The translations under genes and the position numbers were made by a program. The notes under the pieces are model-generated. The model was given only the letters and a program-made list of their open reading frames with translations. It searched no databases and had not been told where the DNA came from. Of a stretch of 64,000 nt of DNA, positions 48,101-60,000 are shown in pieces. Source of the stretch: Whitmania pigra (lineage: Eukaryota > Annelida > Clitellata > Hirudinida > Haemopidae); contig JAJTWR010000458.1 of NCBI GenBank assembly GCA_021613335.1, positions 1,447,001-1,511,000 on the forward strand, read 5' to 3'. The stretch's first letter is position 1. Every line of letters starts with the position of its first letter.

Positions 48101-51100
48101 ATTTTCAATTTGGCCGCCGAGACTTCAGAAGTCGACAATGTTGCCCTAGCCCAAAAAACTTTGGAGACCCCTGAACTAACCAAATGGATGGCAATTTAGA
48201 CATTTTTTATTCGATGGGATGTCGGTTCAGGGGATTTATCCTCATAAATTGGTTAGCCTCAGAATCACTTATCATCTCACGAGTTATTTTAATAATCACT
48301 TTTAATCATTTTTGTCATCCATTTTCTTTCTGTTTCATTATATATTTTTTTCAACATGGCATCATTTTTATAAGGCTGGACTTAGTGAAATATTTTTGAT
48401 TTTGGACCTTGAACTTATTTTTCATCATAAGCTTAAAAATATTGTTTACATTATTATTAATGTAAAAAATTAATAAAAGCAAATAACCAAATGTGACAGC
48501 ACATTTGTTTACAATGAACTTCCCTAATTGATGGGTTATCTGTTATTAGTTATCTGGTTGAGACTGAGCTCATCTGCTCTTAATTGATCAAGTGTTTAAC
48601 TAATTATTTCTCCACTAGAATATGTTTCAAGTACTGGTACTGGGATTTATGCTGAGAGTTTGCTGCTTTAGTTGTTTATCAGATAGTCTAGATTCCACTA
48701 GATAAAGACAAAGTCGTTAAACAAATTTAGAAAAATGGATTGCTGTTGTTTGGAGATGTTACTACCATGCAAGCAGAAAACTCATAAACTTGCGTTGAAG
48801 TCTTCAATACAAAAATTCTAATAAAAATTGTTGTGCAAACACTGAATTACCTCTACTTGTACTGATTCAGTTGGCATCTGATCTTCAAATAGTAGCCATC
48901 AAATAAAGAATAAAGAAAATTCAATGTAGCAGTTTTATCTGTTTAAGAATTTAATTTAACTTGTTTTCCATGTAACTTAATTAAGTGAAACATTAATGAA
49001 AAGTGTACATGCCTCTGTAATAGTGCACGAGTGCTTTTATGAATCTGTTGTGACAAAAAGCTTGTGTAAGCCCCAAAACAAATAAATTGGAGACAATAAA
49101 CCCACACAAATTTTCAAAATTATTTACTCACATTTTTATTGAATGTTATCCAATAATGATCTATTACTATTTGATGCAATCTTAATCTTGTTATATATAA
49201 GACTAGCAGTCGAAAAGATTTAAAATTTTAATTTAAATTTAAATTGTACAAGGTGGCTGAGATGGTTGCTTTCCTGGGAATAGTGAGAAAAGCAACGATG
49301 GTCATGTTATGTTGCCACCAGCTTGCACCATCACAATGCCTCTGGGAAGTAGCGCTACATAAATTCACTTATTAGTATTAGTGTTGTCCTAATCATCTAG
49401 CTATGCAACGAACGTTAATAAAACATTACTTTTTTTTTATTAGTGTTAAAAAGCCTATGCTTTTGTCAGTCAGCTGGTTCTTAACTCTCCACACAAATAG
49501 AATTAAGTGTTATTAGGATCATTCTCTTTATAAAATATTCAACATCATTGTGTAATTTATGGTTATTTTAAATTTCCATATGATTGTTGGTATTTTTGAG
49601 GGTTTATAGAACACTTTTTCAGATTAAGTAAAGTCTTGAGTGCAGCCATTGGCGGGATGTCTTGAAAACGTTTAAGGGAGATAAATAAATACCTCCACGG
49701 ATAGCTGGAAGATGGAAATGTGTGTATCAGCTCATTACGTTAAGCACATTTGTTGAATAGAAAGCTAACGTGCATCGCTAACGAACCTCGAGAGATTTTT
49801 CCGAGAAACTACGGACAGCAAGGCACGGTTCTGTAATTACTCAAAAGTGCTAGGAAGGAAAGAAATTGTTTGTTCGCCTAAAGTCGTCGTCAGCTTTTGC
49901 CAGAGTGTACACCAGAAGTAGTGCATACATCACTGTCTCAGATTATCTTATCGTCGTTCTTTCTTCGCCCGTCTGCGAGTATTTTTACGGCTTTCTCCCT
50001 CTCTGAAGTTTGAGGCTTTCTTTGGTTATCTTGGAGTCTGTACAGATTGTTCAATTACCTTTTTTTTTATATCAATTTTGTAGAGGTATGCATTACAGAT
50101 TGTTGTTTGAGTAGGTCAATTATTGCCAGATAGCTATATTATTCACGTCACTTTGCCTTGGATTAAAATAGTTCTCAGCATTCGTTTTAAATATAGCTCC
50201 TTTTCCTTTTTCAAATCGTTCGGTTACGCACTCAAAGAGCTTTCTTTCGAAAGGGCGTGTGCCGTTGTTTACAGCCCAATTAGCTTTGAGAATTCAGAGA
50301 ATTGAGAGAAACGAGTAGAGATAGAAAGTTATGCAAAACACATTTATAATTTACAAAGTGGGTTTTGTGATTGCGAGTTTAAAACCTGGGTTTTCATGTA
50401 ATGGGTCCTGGCCGCTATTAGCAAGTTTGATTAGTAGCTTGGAGGAATTATATTGTTTATGGCTTAAGCCTTAAGATAATAAAGTTGCTCATAAATTATG
50501 TAATGTTGTTTTTAAAACCGATTCACTCACGTTAAACCTTGGGAAACATTTAGTAGGTAATGCGAATTTTTGTCAGTTTCCCTGGACTAAACAACCTTAG
50601 CTGCTTTTGCGAGATGTCCGAGAACCTTGATACTGTTGGAAATTTGGCTTGAGTGAGTCAGTCACTAACTGCAGGCATAGTCATAACCTTTGAATCTGTT
50701 TGAAATTCAATTCCACAAGTGACACAACTTTGTACTTGTGAAAGTTCAGCGTTAGTAATAGTAATAGTGGATAACATTTGTGTAGTGCCATCAGCATCAA
50801 AATAAATTAAAATTCAAACTGAAAAGAGGTGACAATCAAAAGGGATGTTATTTTGACCAAGCGGACCACCTACACATAAATAAAAGTTAAGTGAATGATA
50901 AATTAGTTAAAGTAAATAAAGGATGCTGTGGTAATGTTAATTAATATTAGTATTAATATGAAGCAGTACGGGGTAAGTGTGATTTGCTTATGCATTCAAA
51001 GATGGATGAACTTATTTGCATCAGTTTATTTATTAGAGTAAATCCAGAGCATTTAATAAAAATTATTTTTAAGTTAAGCAAAAATCTACCTTTAGAGGAT

Positions 51101-54100
51101 AAAAATTTTTAAAAGTGGTTATTGGAGAAGTCATTTCTAAAAGAAAGCAGCTTAATTTGATTCCATTGATTTGTCTCATTTCTGCACAAATTTTAATGAA
51201 ATTCGATTTTTAAGTCAGATGAAATGATAACTAAAAGAGTTCAGGTATCAGCCCACTGGGATGCTCTCAAACTAGTTATAGTCTTTGACAGAATTAATAT
51301 TTTTCAACAGTTTTCCTTTTTCAAAAACTTTCAAATGGGCAAAGTGATAAGCTATACATTGTAACCTTCTGACCTGAGGAAGCTTATTTTTGCTGGCAAA
51401 CTGACCATGGTTTTCAAACAAACTCCTACATAAGTGGAATGTAAACTGATTAACACTGAAACACTGAATTGTAAAAAAAAAGAAAGGAGGTTATATCAGA
51501 ATCCTTTGCAATAGATGTAACTGGCAGTTGGAAAAGTCGAGGGCAAAACCGAGTCGCACGTCGCTGCATGTGAGTTGGCTTTTGCCCTCGACAATACCAA
51601 CAATTGATGTATCTCACAGGATTTGTAACACCTCAAGAAGAATGAAAATACTTGAGAATTTTTGTTTGCTTTCCAAAGGTGTTATTATAAGTAGCTACTG
51701 AAAAGTCTTTCCATTGCCCCAAGATTCTTGGATTTCCAAGGTAAAGTTTTCTTGTCACACTGAGTTACTTCATAATATGCTGAGAAATTCTGAATATCCA
51801 GTGGGGGATACTTCTTTGCTCATAGCTTTTGACTGGATTTTTTGTGTGATCATTTTTATTAATTGTGAGTATCAATTAAGATCTTTAATAATTTTTGAAG
51901 GGTCCAACATGGAATGTTGCCCAAACGATTCAGTGTTTAAGTTCCTCCATTTGAATCCCTTGAAACATTGTCAATGTAATAATAAAACATTGTAATATGA
52001 TAAAATATAAAAGCATAAATTTCTGTTTGCAACTCTTACCTGTCCATTTGGATGGTTTGAAAGAAATAACATTGAAGGCTTATTATTATTTATATTTGAG
52101 GCAGAGAGCAACATGTCAGCCTTCATTGAAGTTCCTGTGTGATGTTCCATGGTTGAGTGATTCATTTGTTTTGATCTTCCAGGTATGGGAAAATCATTTC
52201 CACAAAAGCCATTATCGACCAGTCAACAGGAAAATGTAAAGGTATGCATGTGGGTTTGATTTTATGGGTGTCATGGTTTGAACTTGTAATGGATGTAGTG
52301 CTAATGCAATCTGTACAATTGCCTTAAGTGTTTCTACATTTCCACATCTTCATTCTTTTTTATATTTTTTCTCTTGATAGTGTTGTGAAATAATTGCTTA
52401 TTATGGGTTATACTCATTTAATGTTTGACCGTAGGATTATTTTTGCTAGTTACTGCTTAATGACAGTAAAAGCAAATTGTTTAAAACAAAAACAATTATT
52501 TTAGGTATATAAATTGCATTAGAAAGTGCTTAATTTGCATTAAACAAAAGTTGATCTCAACTGAACAATAATAAACCTCTGTAAATTTTACTCTTGCTTC
52601 TCAGGATACGGCTTTGTTGACTACGACAACGAAAAGGCTGCTGAAACGGCTGTCAAGGCTCTGCAGAGCAATGGAATTCAAGCTCAAATGGCTAAAGTGC
52701 TTAAATCTCATGTTATGGTTTTTAAATAATAAATAAATAAAATATCATAACAATTGAATCATGTTTTGTCGTCATCATCATAATGATGGTCACCATCATC
52801 ATCGCCATCAATATCACCAACACCATCATCATCATCATCATCATCATCATCATATCTCGTCTTTTGTGCCGCCAATGTAGCAGCAAGAACAAGACTCGAC
52901 CAACCTCTACATAGCCAATCTGCCCGAAAACTTCTCCGAAGCCGATCTGGAGCAGCTCTTCGTCAGCTCCGGTGGCATCGTCTCCACTCGGATTCTGAGG
53001 GATCAGAGCGGAAAGAGTCGCGGAGTCGGATTTGCCAGGATGGAATCGAAGGAGTGCTGCGAGAAGGCCATTCAAAATTTCAACGGAAAAATTCTTACCG
53101 GTGGGTTTAGAGCCGAATGAACTGGCATTAGCATCTCGTTGATTGATTATTTTTTATTTTATTGTTTGTGACTGCAGCAGGAAGTTAAGGACCAAATTTA
53201 TTTAGATATCAATTGAAAGGACTTTTGCAATTAGAATAATGCATTATGCACGATATGACTTTCTTTGTAATGACCCTTTGTAAAGACGACTATTTAAACA
53301 TAATTTGCAAATTTCCTAGGATTTTAGGTTTCGCTTGAAATTTATTTTTGTATGAGGAGGCAGGGATTCTTGAGAAACTCAAATAACTTTAAGGCTGTAG
53401 TTTATAAATAAAATTGAAAAATTGATTTAATGCAAATATTTCTAATTTTTGGTAAACAATATGAAACTGAATATAAAAATATTTGGAACTCAATGTGCTG
53501 CTTGATGTGATTTAGAACAAATCAAAACCTATTTTAATCACATCTGCATCTTTGCATCAACTTTTAAATGCCTATCTTTACTAATCACTCAAGTTTAGTC
53601 ACATCTCTAGTGTCATGTAATTTGTAATGCAATGTTATGTAATTCAAGTCTCTAATATAACATTTGTACTGTATTACAATAATACAATGTCTTATTATAA
53701 TTCAAGTCTCTAATATAACATTTGTACTGTATTACAATAATACAATGTCTTATTATAATTCAAGTCTCTAATATAACATTTGTACTGTATTACAATAATA
53801 CAATGTCTTATTATAATTCAAGTCTCTAATATAACATTTGTACTGTATTACAATAATACAATGTCTTATTATAATTCAAGTCTCTAATATAACATTTGTA
53901 CTGTATTACAATAATACAATGTCTTATTATAATTCAAGTCTCTAATATAACATTTGTACTGTATTACAATAATACAATGTCTTATTATAATTCAAGTCTC
54001 TAATATAACATTTGTACTGTATTACAATAATACAATGTCTTATTATAATTCAAGTCTCTAATATAACATTTGTACTGTATTACAATAATACAATGTCTTA

Positions 54101-55898
54101 TTATAATTCAAGTCTCTAATATAACATTTGTACTGTATTACAATAATACAATGTCTTACTATAATTCACAAAGGACACAAGGATCCACTGACGGTGAAAT
54201 TTGCCGATGGTGGAAGCAAACGAAGGCTTCACCATTACCAGTCAAACAAACAGTGGACAGACCACCAAGAGGTTGGTTAAGGTGATAATGATGATTAATA
54301 TGGTGATAATGATGATTATTCTGGTGGTGAAATAATATTTTGGTCAATGGTAATTGAATGAGTGATATTTTATGAAAAAATAGCAGTTTTGCAGTTTGCA
54401 ATCCAAAGCGAATTTTCTTACACATATTATTTCATTTGGTCATTGTCAGTTTGTTTACTAATTTTTTTTTAAAATATTTTTTTTGCAGGCAACAGTTCCA
54501 AATACCTTTGAGCATATTACAGGTGTGGCTGGAATGGCCCCAACAGGGTGAGTCATTGTGAATTGACAGTAGGAGACAATATTTCCAATTAAACGTTCCA
54601 TGCCTGGAGGGTTGGATGGTTAAGTTAAGTGCATGGAAATCTGGAATTATGGAAGTAAATAAAATATCAGAATGTCACGTTTTACAATTAACACTGTTTT
54701 ATAAGTGGGTCAAAACCTTGAATTAAGGGCATAAAGAATGAATGTTACATTTTACAATTGACATCGTTTTATTTCCTTCTCCAGACTCGCTCAGTTCACC
54801 ACTGTGCCAAGATTCGTAGCTTCACCTGCTTTTGGGGGAATACCCATCCACCCTCAGACAGGCTGGGTGGGTCCCTGCCACCAGGGCTTCATAATGCAGG
54901 CTCCCTTCGCAACTGTGAGTCATGACGAGTTAAAAAGAAAAAGCTGAAGTTTAAAAGAATGACTTGCTTTCTTAACTTTTGAGGGCAGGATTTCTTTTGA
55001 ATTGTTTACTTTGATTTTTTTAATTTTTTGTTTCTTTCATCCTTTAGATGCTCCCCGGTGGCATCCACACTGCAGCTCCCTCCATCGACCCGTCGCTATT
55101 AGCAACACAAATGGGAAACCTGCATTTGGGACCTGCCCCTGCGGTATGTTTTCTGTTGTTTTGTTCTTCGATCTACTTCATTCCATCAGCTGATCGGCTG
55201 CTTTTGTTGATTTGCTAATTTGATTATTCTGCAATATTCTGTTAATAAATGTCCGTCGACGTAATTATAATTGTCGTTGAGTAATTTCAGTCGATGTTTT
55301 TGATTTCTTTAATCGATTAACCGTTACTTATTTGCAACTCAATCAACGTAGGTCAAATTAACTTTAAAGCCACTCGCTCGTCGATCTTTATTCACTGCAG
55401 TTTCTGCCAGCAACAGCAGCAGTCCAACCGAACACCTACATGCACTTTGCTTACCCTACTGCTCAGCCTCTTCAACCGATGACAATCGAGGTTAATGAGG
55501 TTGCTGATAGTGGAATGATGTCTGTCATTAATATTAATTAATATTGCATACTATTATTTTGACCATTATCTGTTGGTTAATAATAATTAATTATGCAGGT
55601 TAATATGAGTTCGCACATTAATTTTTTATGCAGTTAAAATAAGTATTTGAATATTAACTTTTTAATAGTTTAGGTTAACTCAGGCTAAAACTATTTTGCT
55701 TGTCAAGGCTGATGTAATAAATTCACCTTATTGGATAACTTCTGGCTTAATTATTAATTATTCGTGAGTTACCACTTACAAAGTTTTGTTATTTTTTTTT
55801 AACAACTTGCCCAGGATATGACCTGTGATCCAGCATACCCACCACCAGGTGCATATCACCCCCAACCACCTTTACCTGTTCAGATGTTGAGCAAGTGA
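36136..55898 (+). CDS. RBMS-like: RBMS-type single-stranded nucleic-acid binding protein, two RRMs
   Basis: RBMS proteins (vertebrate RBMS1-3, fly Shep) bind A/U-rich single-stranded RNA or DNA and act on mRNA stability and translation. Eleven coding exons: 36136-36324, 44860-45041, 52183-52241, 52605-52696, 52881-53100, 54174-54271, 54489-54547, 54785-54914, 55048-55143, 55401-55490, 55815-55898; 1299 nt, 432 aa plus stop, all in phase. RRM1 (about 102-174) has RNP2 LYIRGL and RNP1 KGYGFVDY and ends [12 protein letters not shown]2 (about 181-263) has LYIANL and RGVGFARM and continues to KFADGG. The tail is rich in Pro, Ala and Gln ([25 protein letters not shown]) and ends QMLSK. The first ATG follows an in-phase acceptor, so the 5' leader is in an unseen upstream exon. 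Introns 1 and 2 are 8.5 and 7.1 kb and are full of repeats. Confidence 0.93.
39475..39612 (+). repeat. Tandemly duplicated retroposon tail
   Basis: Two near-identical copies of a roughly 70-bp unit. Each has TTTAAGTCCAAATCATCTCA, then GTTATGCAACGGACTATAAT and a (CAAATAAATAAATAAA)-type end, separated by CTTCATGTTC. The body preceding the first copy contains GGTGCGCCGCATATGCC. Related tails lie at 22828-22890 and 49383-49430. Confidence 0.8.
42140..42545 (+). mobile_element. 5'-truncated LINE, C-terminal end of ORF2
   Basis: The plus strand reads [20 protein letters not shown], then [33 protein letters not shown] and a stop at 42445. This is the standard C terminus of CR1/jockey-like ORF2 proteins (RTRGH...FFxNRxxxxWNSLP). 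The 3' untranslated part ends in an AATAAATAAATAAA-type tail at about 42538-42550. The copy is severely 5'-truncated, as is usual for target-primed retrotransposition. Confidence 0.85.
43450..43552. repeat. TATATG repeat with longer-period units
   Basis: Several GTATATGTATAT units, then three copies of a roughly 30-bp unit built around ATGTATAACAATA. This is a simple or minisatellite repeat in RBMS intron 1. Confidence 0.8.
44121..44165 (+). CDS. Possible alternative first coding exon of RBMS
   Basis: ATG at 44121 opens a 15-codon frame ([15 protein letters not shown]) that ends exactly at a GT donor (GTAAAT) in phase 0, the phase of the RBMS exon at 44860. About 230 bp upstream is richer in CpG than the surrounding intron. 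Alternative short N termini are known in vertebrate RBMS genes. There is no transcript evidence here, and the donor is only moderate. Confidence 0.3.
46462..46520 (+). repeat. tRNA-like sequence, probable SINE head
   Basis: GGTAGCCAAGCAGTTAAGGC resembles a tRNA D-arm/A box, and GAGTTCAATTCC 30 bp downstream fits a B box. Spacing and flanking sequence do not give a full cloverleaf, so a tRNA-derived SINE or tRNA pseudogene is more likely than a working tRNA. Confidence 0.35.
47349..48181 (+). mobile_element. Degenerate hAT transposon with GTF2IRD2/ZBED5-like transposase remnant
   Basis: The element runs 47357-48173 (817 bp). Its left end is CAGGTGTCTCCAAAG and its right end CTTTGGAGACCCCTG, inverted repeats matching at 14 of 15 bases. 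Flanks AAGTAGCC and AACTAACC match at 6 of 8, an eroded 8-bp target duplication as expected for hAT. Inside, the plus strand from about 47540 reads [20 protein letters not shown] and later [15 protein letters not shown], with stop codons. These match the C-terminal transposase-derived region of GTF2IRD2/ZBED5-type proteins (DLQMELIDLQ...FGSTYLCEQAF). It is a dead, internally deleted copy in RBMS intron 2. Confidence 0.8.
49240..49430 (+). repeat. SINE-like element with tRNA-like A box and shared tail
   Basis: It begins GGTGGCTGAGATGGTTG, which resembles an A box; a clear B box is not visible. It contains GGGAAGTAGCGCTACATAAA and ends GTCCTAATCATCTAGCTATG, CAACGAACGTTAATAAAA, a diverged version of the tail at 39475. 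Confidence 0.45.
51516..51605. other. Strong intronic inverted repeat (hairpin)
   Basis: GTCGAGGGCAAAA (51536-51548) is the exact reverse complement of TTTTGCCCTCGAC (51580-51592), with a 31-base loop. Pairing resumes outside after a 4x4 internal loop (GTTGG with CCAAC). It may be a foldback element end or a structured RNA. Confidence 0.6.
52757..52852. repeat. CAT triplet repeat just upstream of an RBMS exon
   Basis: An imperfect CAT array ends about 28 bp before the splice acceptor of the RRM2 exon (52881). Little room remains for a normal polypyrimidine tract (only TCTCGTCTTTTGTGCC). Confidence 0.85.
53641..54170. repeat. 58-bp minisatellite, about nine copies, ending at an RBMS splice acceptor
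   Basis: Near-identical 58-bp units start at 53641 and repeat at 53699, 53757, 53815 and so on to 54105. Each contains AATTCAAGTCTCTAATATAA and the small palindrome TGTATTA-CAA-TAATACA. Copies are almost perfect, so expansion is recent. The last partial unit runs into the acceptor AG at 54172-54173. Confidence 0.97.
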
Positions 55899-57033
55899 CA
55901 GACAAAACAATGTAAGTGGTTCCAGCCAAACTAACATGGAGTATTCTTTTTCTAAATGGCAATTTATTTTATTTAATCAACATTATTGATTTGAATGTTT
56001 TGATGGTTAATGATGATGATGATGATGATGAACTGATTAAAGTTTCTGTGTTCCAATTTTTGTCCGATCTCTTGCTCAGTTTTCTTTAAAAACTGCAGAA
56101 AATGAAAATATTTTTTTACTCAGACTTCTGAGAAGATTCAGTCTCTTGGAATTGTTTTAAATCCCTGTTGTCACTCTCATCTGATCAGTCATCTGTTTTC
56201 AATATTTCTCACCAGCATGATCCACTTAAGAACATTTATTTTTACTCCCCTTGCACAACGGCAATTTAAATTCTTAAATGAGATACAGCTCCAAACATGA
56301 CAAGCTCAACTTTATTAATAAAGAGACGATAATTAAAGCCAAAACGCTCGGAAATATTTCTTTGGAGAAACATTTGAATAGCGTTATTATTTCTATATTT
56401 CATTTGCCAGGACCAGACAGACGACTGAAGGACATGCCAGTGAAAAGAGTGTTGAGATGCTGATTATGATGATTATGATGATAATGATGATGATTATGAT
56501 GGGCAACAAATGAAACTGGTATTTTTGGAATGGTGAGAGAGATGGTTGTTCATTCAGTCTCGTTGCACGATAGTCAGGCTTACCACTTTTCTTTTTTCAT
56601 TTTGGTTCAATCCTCATTGTAATTGGTGACTTAATGTTTAAAACATTAAAGAAATTATCATGAGTATGATTAGTAAAAATTTATTAGATAATTTAATTTC
56701 CTTCGGTTTAAAGCGTGCTTTTCAGTGAGTCGAATGACGAGCGAACGGAGTACGCCGAGGAAGGATGGTTGAAAACGAAAACTGGTGATGGAAGGTTGCA
56801 CTGAAAGTATATGCAAACGTACCATCCATTTTCGTGGTTGATTTCATTATCCTTTTTAAGAGCTTTTCCTTTTTGAATGTCGTTTTGAGTTGAGTCCGAA
56901 CGTGAGCTGGAACGTCGTCAGGTGGATCGGGCATCGATTCTTGTCTTTGTGCCTAAAGTAGCAGAAGACGTTTCCAGTACCAAGTCTGATTCCCTGATGC
57001 CACCACCATCATTGTGACTTTTTATTGTTGTTA

Positions 57034-57069
<36 letters not shown>

Positions 57070-60000
57070 CTTTGTTAGTTATTATTGTTATTAATAATGT
57101 TAATTTTTGTTGGTTATTATTATTATTATTGTCACTGATCATGTTTATAGAATTATTAGCAGTATTCACTGCACGTGTGTTTTCAAAACGAGTCGCATTG
57201 GTGGGATTGTATTTTGCTGTTCATTATTATTTTGCATATTCATTATTATTTTGCTGTTCATTATTATTTTGCATATTCATTATTATTTTGCAATTCATTA
57301 TTATTTTGCTGTTCATTATTATTTTGCATATTCATTATTATTTTGCAATTCATTATTATTTTGCCTATTCCAAGCTTCTTCTGCATTTGACCCTGAGACG
57401 TGTTCCACATTGTTGTCACCATTCCTTATGCTTTTGTTGCCAGGCTTCGTCTGTTCGTTGGTCTGTCGAAGAGTTTCTCTTGAATCTCTTGGTTGTTGAA
57501 AGCGTTGCCATTGTAGTTCAGGTGATATTGTAGCTATTGTCGTTGTTGTTGTTGTTCTCGTTGTCGTCGTCGTCATTCAGAAGGAATACGTCCATCCTCG
57601 CTTAAGTGTTATTTTCTTTTGACTTGCTGATTGTGTCTCGACTTTGTCACTTTTTGATTTTTTCCGTCGACATTTCACAGTTTAATGACAACGATCCTCG
57701 TGCTGATGTTTGAATACTTGAAATCGAACGAATTTTCAACATCGGATTTATTGACTTCGCGATCAGTTTAAAAGAACATTTAATTATTTCTTCGTGGCTA
57801 ATTAAAACTGTTTGAAATTTAGATAATCTGCAAAAAGAGGTAAATTGTGCATAAATTGATGGCTCGAATGATTAGAAACAATCTTTCTGAAGCATCGATT
57901 TTGCTGATTTATTCATCTCCTCTTTCTTCTCACTTTCATTGGTGCTCTGCCGACTTTGAAATTGTTTTGAAATTTTACCAAAACTTCTTTTCTTAATGTT
58001 CGACAAAATATATTTTGTGCAAGAGTTGCCTCTGAAATTATTTGCTTTGATCTTTTCAAGTGATCCTCCTCCATTTTTGCATCTCCTGCCTGGGACCAAT
58101 TAATTTCCTTTTCCAGTGAATTTAAGTTGACCTTAAGTTAACTTCTTGTGGCATCCATGCTTTGTTGTGCTTACCATAGCAACATCTGGCATGTCCTTAA
58201 GTGACTACAGAGAATCGTCCATTTTATCTGTTTTTTTTTTAAGTTTGCAGGGTTAGTGGGGAATTTGATGAAATTTGATGATGGTGATTAAGATGATGCT
58301 GTTAATTTTAATTTTGCTGTTTTAAATGTTTGAGTTGAGTAGACTTGAAATAGCATTGCAATTTCAAAGGGTCTCGATTATTTCATAAACGGCCTCTGAA
58401 ATTATCCCAATTTGTACTCATGCCTGCTGGTTGACGAGCTGGTTTGCATGCTGAAACGCTCTTGATTTTCGAGATGGTTTGGTGATTTACCTGAAAAATT
58501 TAGAAAAATTATGTACTTTGACTACTAAATCTTCAAGAATGCATTTAAACAGCCCAACGCATTTTTAACTTTTACTCCCGAGGCTCAGATTAAAAAGACT
58601 TGTAAATAATCACCCAGAGTGCTGAATTTTGATGGTTTTATTGGAGAATTTGTTCCTGAGGATTATTTCTATTATTTTTTGAACTTTTTTGACAAATAAA
58701 TGAATGATAAAAGCACTTCACTTTAATTGCTGACAATCGTTTCATTCTGCAGTTTGTGCAACAAGTAAGGAGCATTCATCTTCTCATTGAAGTCAGAAAA
58801 ATACTTGTTTCTGAATTTCGTATCGTGCATTTTTAAGCTGATAATTCAGCAGTGTAGATGGTAAATGCTGTCATGGCAGGTATTTTTACTAACTGGCGAC
58901 TTAGTGAAAATCGAGGAGCCTTAAAAAATAAAATTTCTTTGTGAAACCATGGAACGTTTGCTTATGCATTCTGACATGGTTTGTTGATATGGTAGGAGAT
59001 TGTGCAACAAATCACTGAACCGTCGCAACAATAAGACACTGAAGTTCTTGACCCAGAGCATAAAATTACGTGGGAACGGCCCAGCAGACCTTCGTATTTT
59101 GAGGACGTTGTGGGGTGATGCCCGCAAATTATTATTTACGATTAGAATGCAAAATAATTACTATTCTAGACTTATTTTACTTGTTTAATACATCTGGTTA
59201 GAATTCTTAGAGGTGATGTATGCAATAGTTACAGAGTTGTCCATTTATTGCTAACTGCCACCCACCACGCCCATCCGTTCACACAATGAGAAACACTGAA
59301 AATGCCAACAGAACAACAAGCTCTAAGTTTTTAATGATAAATCTCTCTCATTTAAAAGCTGTTGTTCGATGAAATTTTTTTGACATCAAATAAACATGAC
59401 TTTTATTAACATGAGTTTGATAAAACATAAATGAGCAAATAGAAGCCAAAAATTCAAAGAAAGTAACTCAATAAGGAACACTTAGGATGTAAACTTGACA
59501 AAAGTTTTGGCCTTCTGAACAGAAAGAAAAATACAGTGCTCCGATGCAAATACCTTGGCAAAGACATCATAACAATCAAAATAACTTTCAAAGAGCAATG
59601 AGAATACGATTCAAAATCATATCAGCAGCAAAAACATGATGACGATGATGATGATGAGTGTCATAGCCATTGTAACATTGCAACTAAAAACTTCAAAGGA
59701 CCCTGGATCACAGAATGAAGCAGCTTGGAAGCAAGTACAGTAATGAGACTAAATAATTTACTTATGTATCTAGTTTATTATTATGTATTAGTTTGATCTC
59801 ACCAAATAAGAAATTATCTTTAGAGTTTGAGCATAATCAACAGTAATTTGACTGAAAACACTTGCTTATCAAGCAATAAATGCACCAAATTCTATCAATA
59901 AAAGAAATCTCTAAATATAGATTAAAAGATCAGTTTGCTAACAATTATTATTAATTAATTACCAGAACAGGTGAACCCTCGCTAATCCAATATAAAACAA

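Larger units (their letters stand above)
45042..52182. other. RBMS intron 2
   Basis: A 7.1-kb intron. Inside are a tRNA-like SINE head (about 46462-46515), a dead hAT element (47357-48173), a retroposon tail (49240-49430) and a strong inverted repeat (51536-51592). The rest is AT-rich without features I can name. Confidence 0.6.

Noticed and set aside
49240..49300. Functional tRNA gene at GGTGGCTGAGATGGTTG
   Set aside because: No B box at tRNA spacing and no acceptor-stem pairing; better explained as a SINE head.
57072..57533. Overlapping Tyr/Phe/Ile-rich frames
   Set aside because: Produced by the 18-19-bp minisatellite; no family features outside the repeat.
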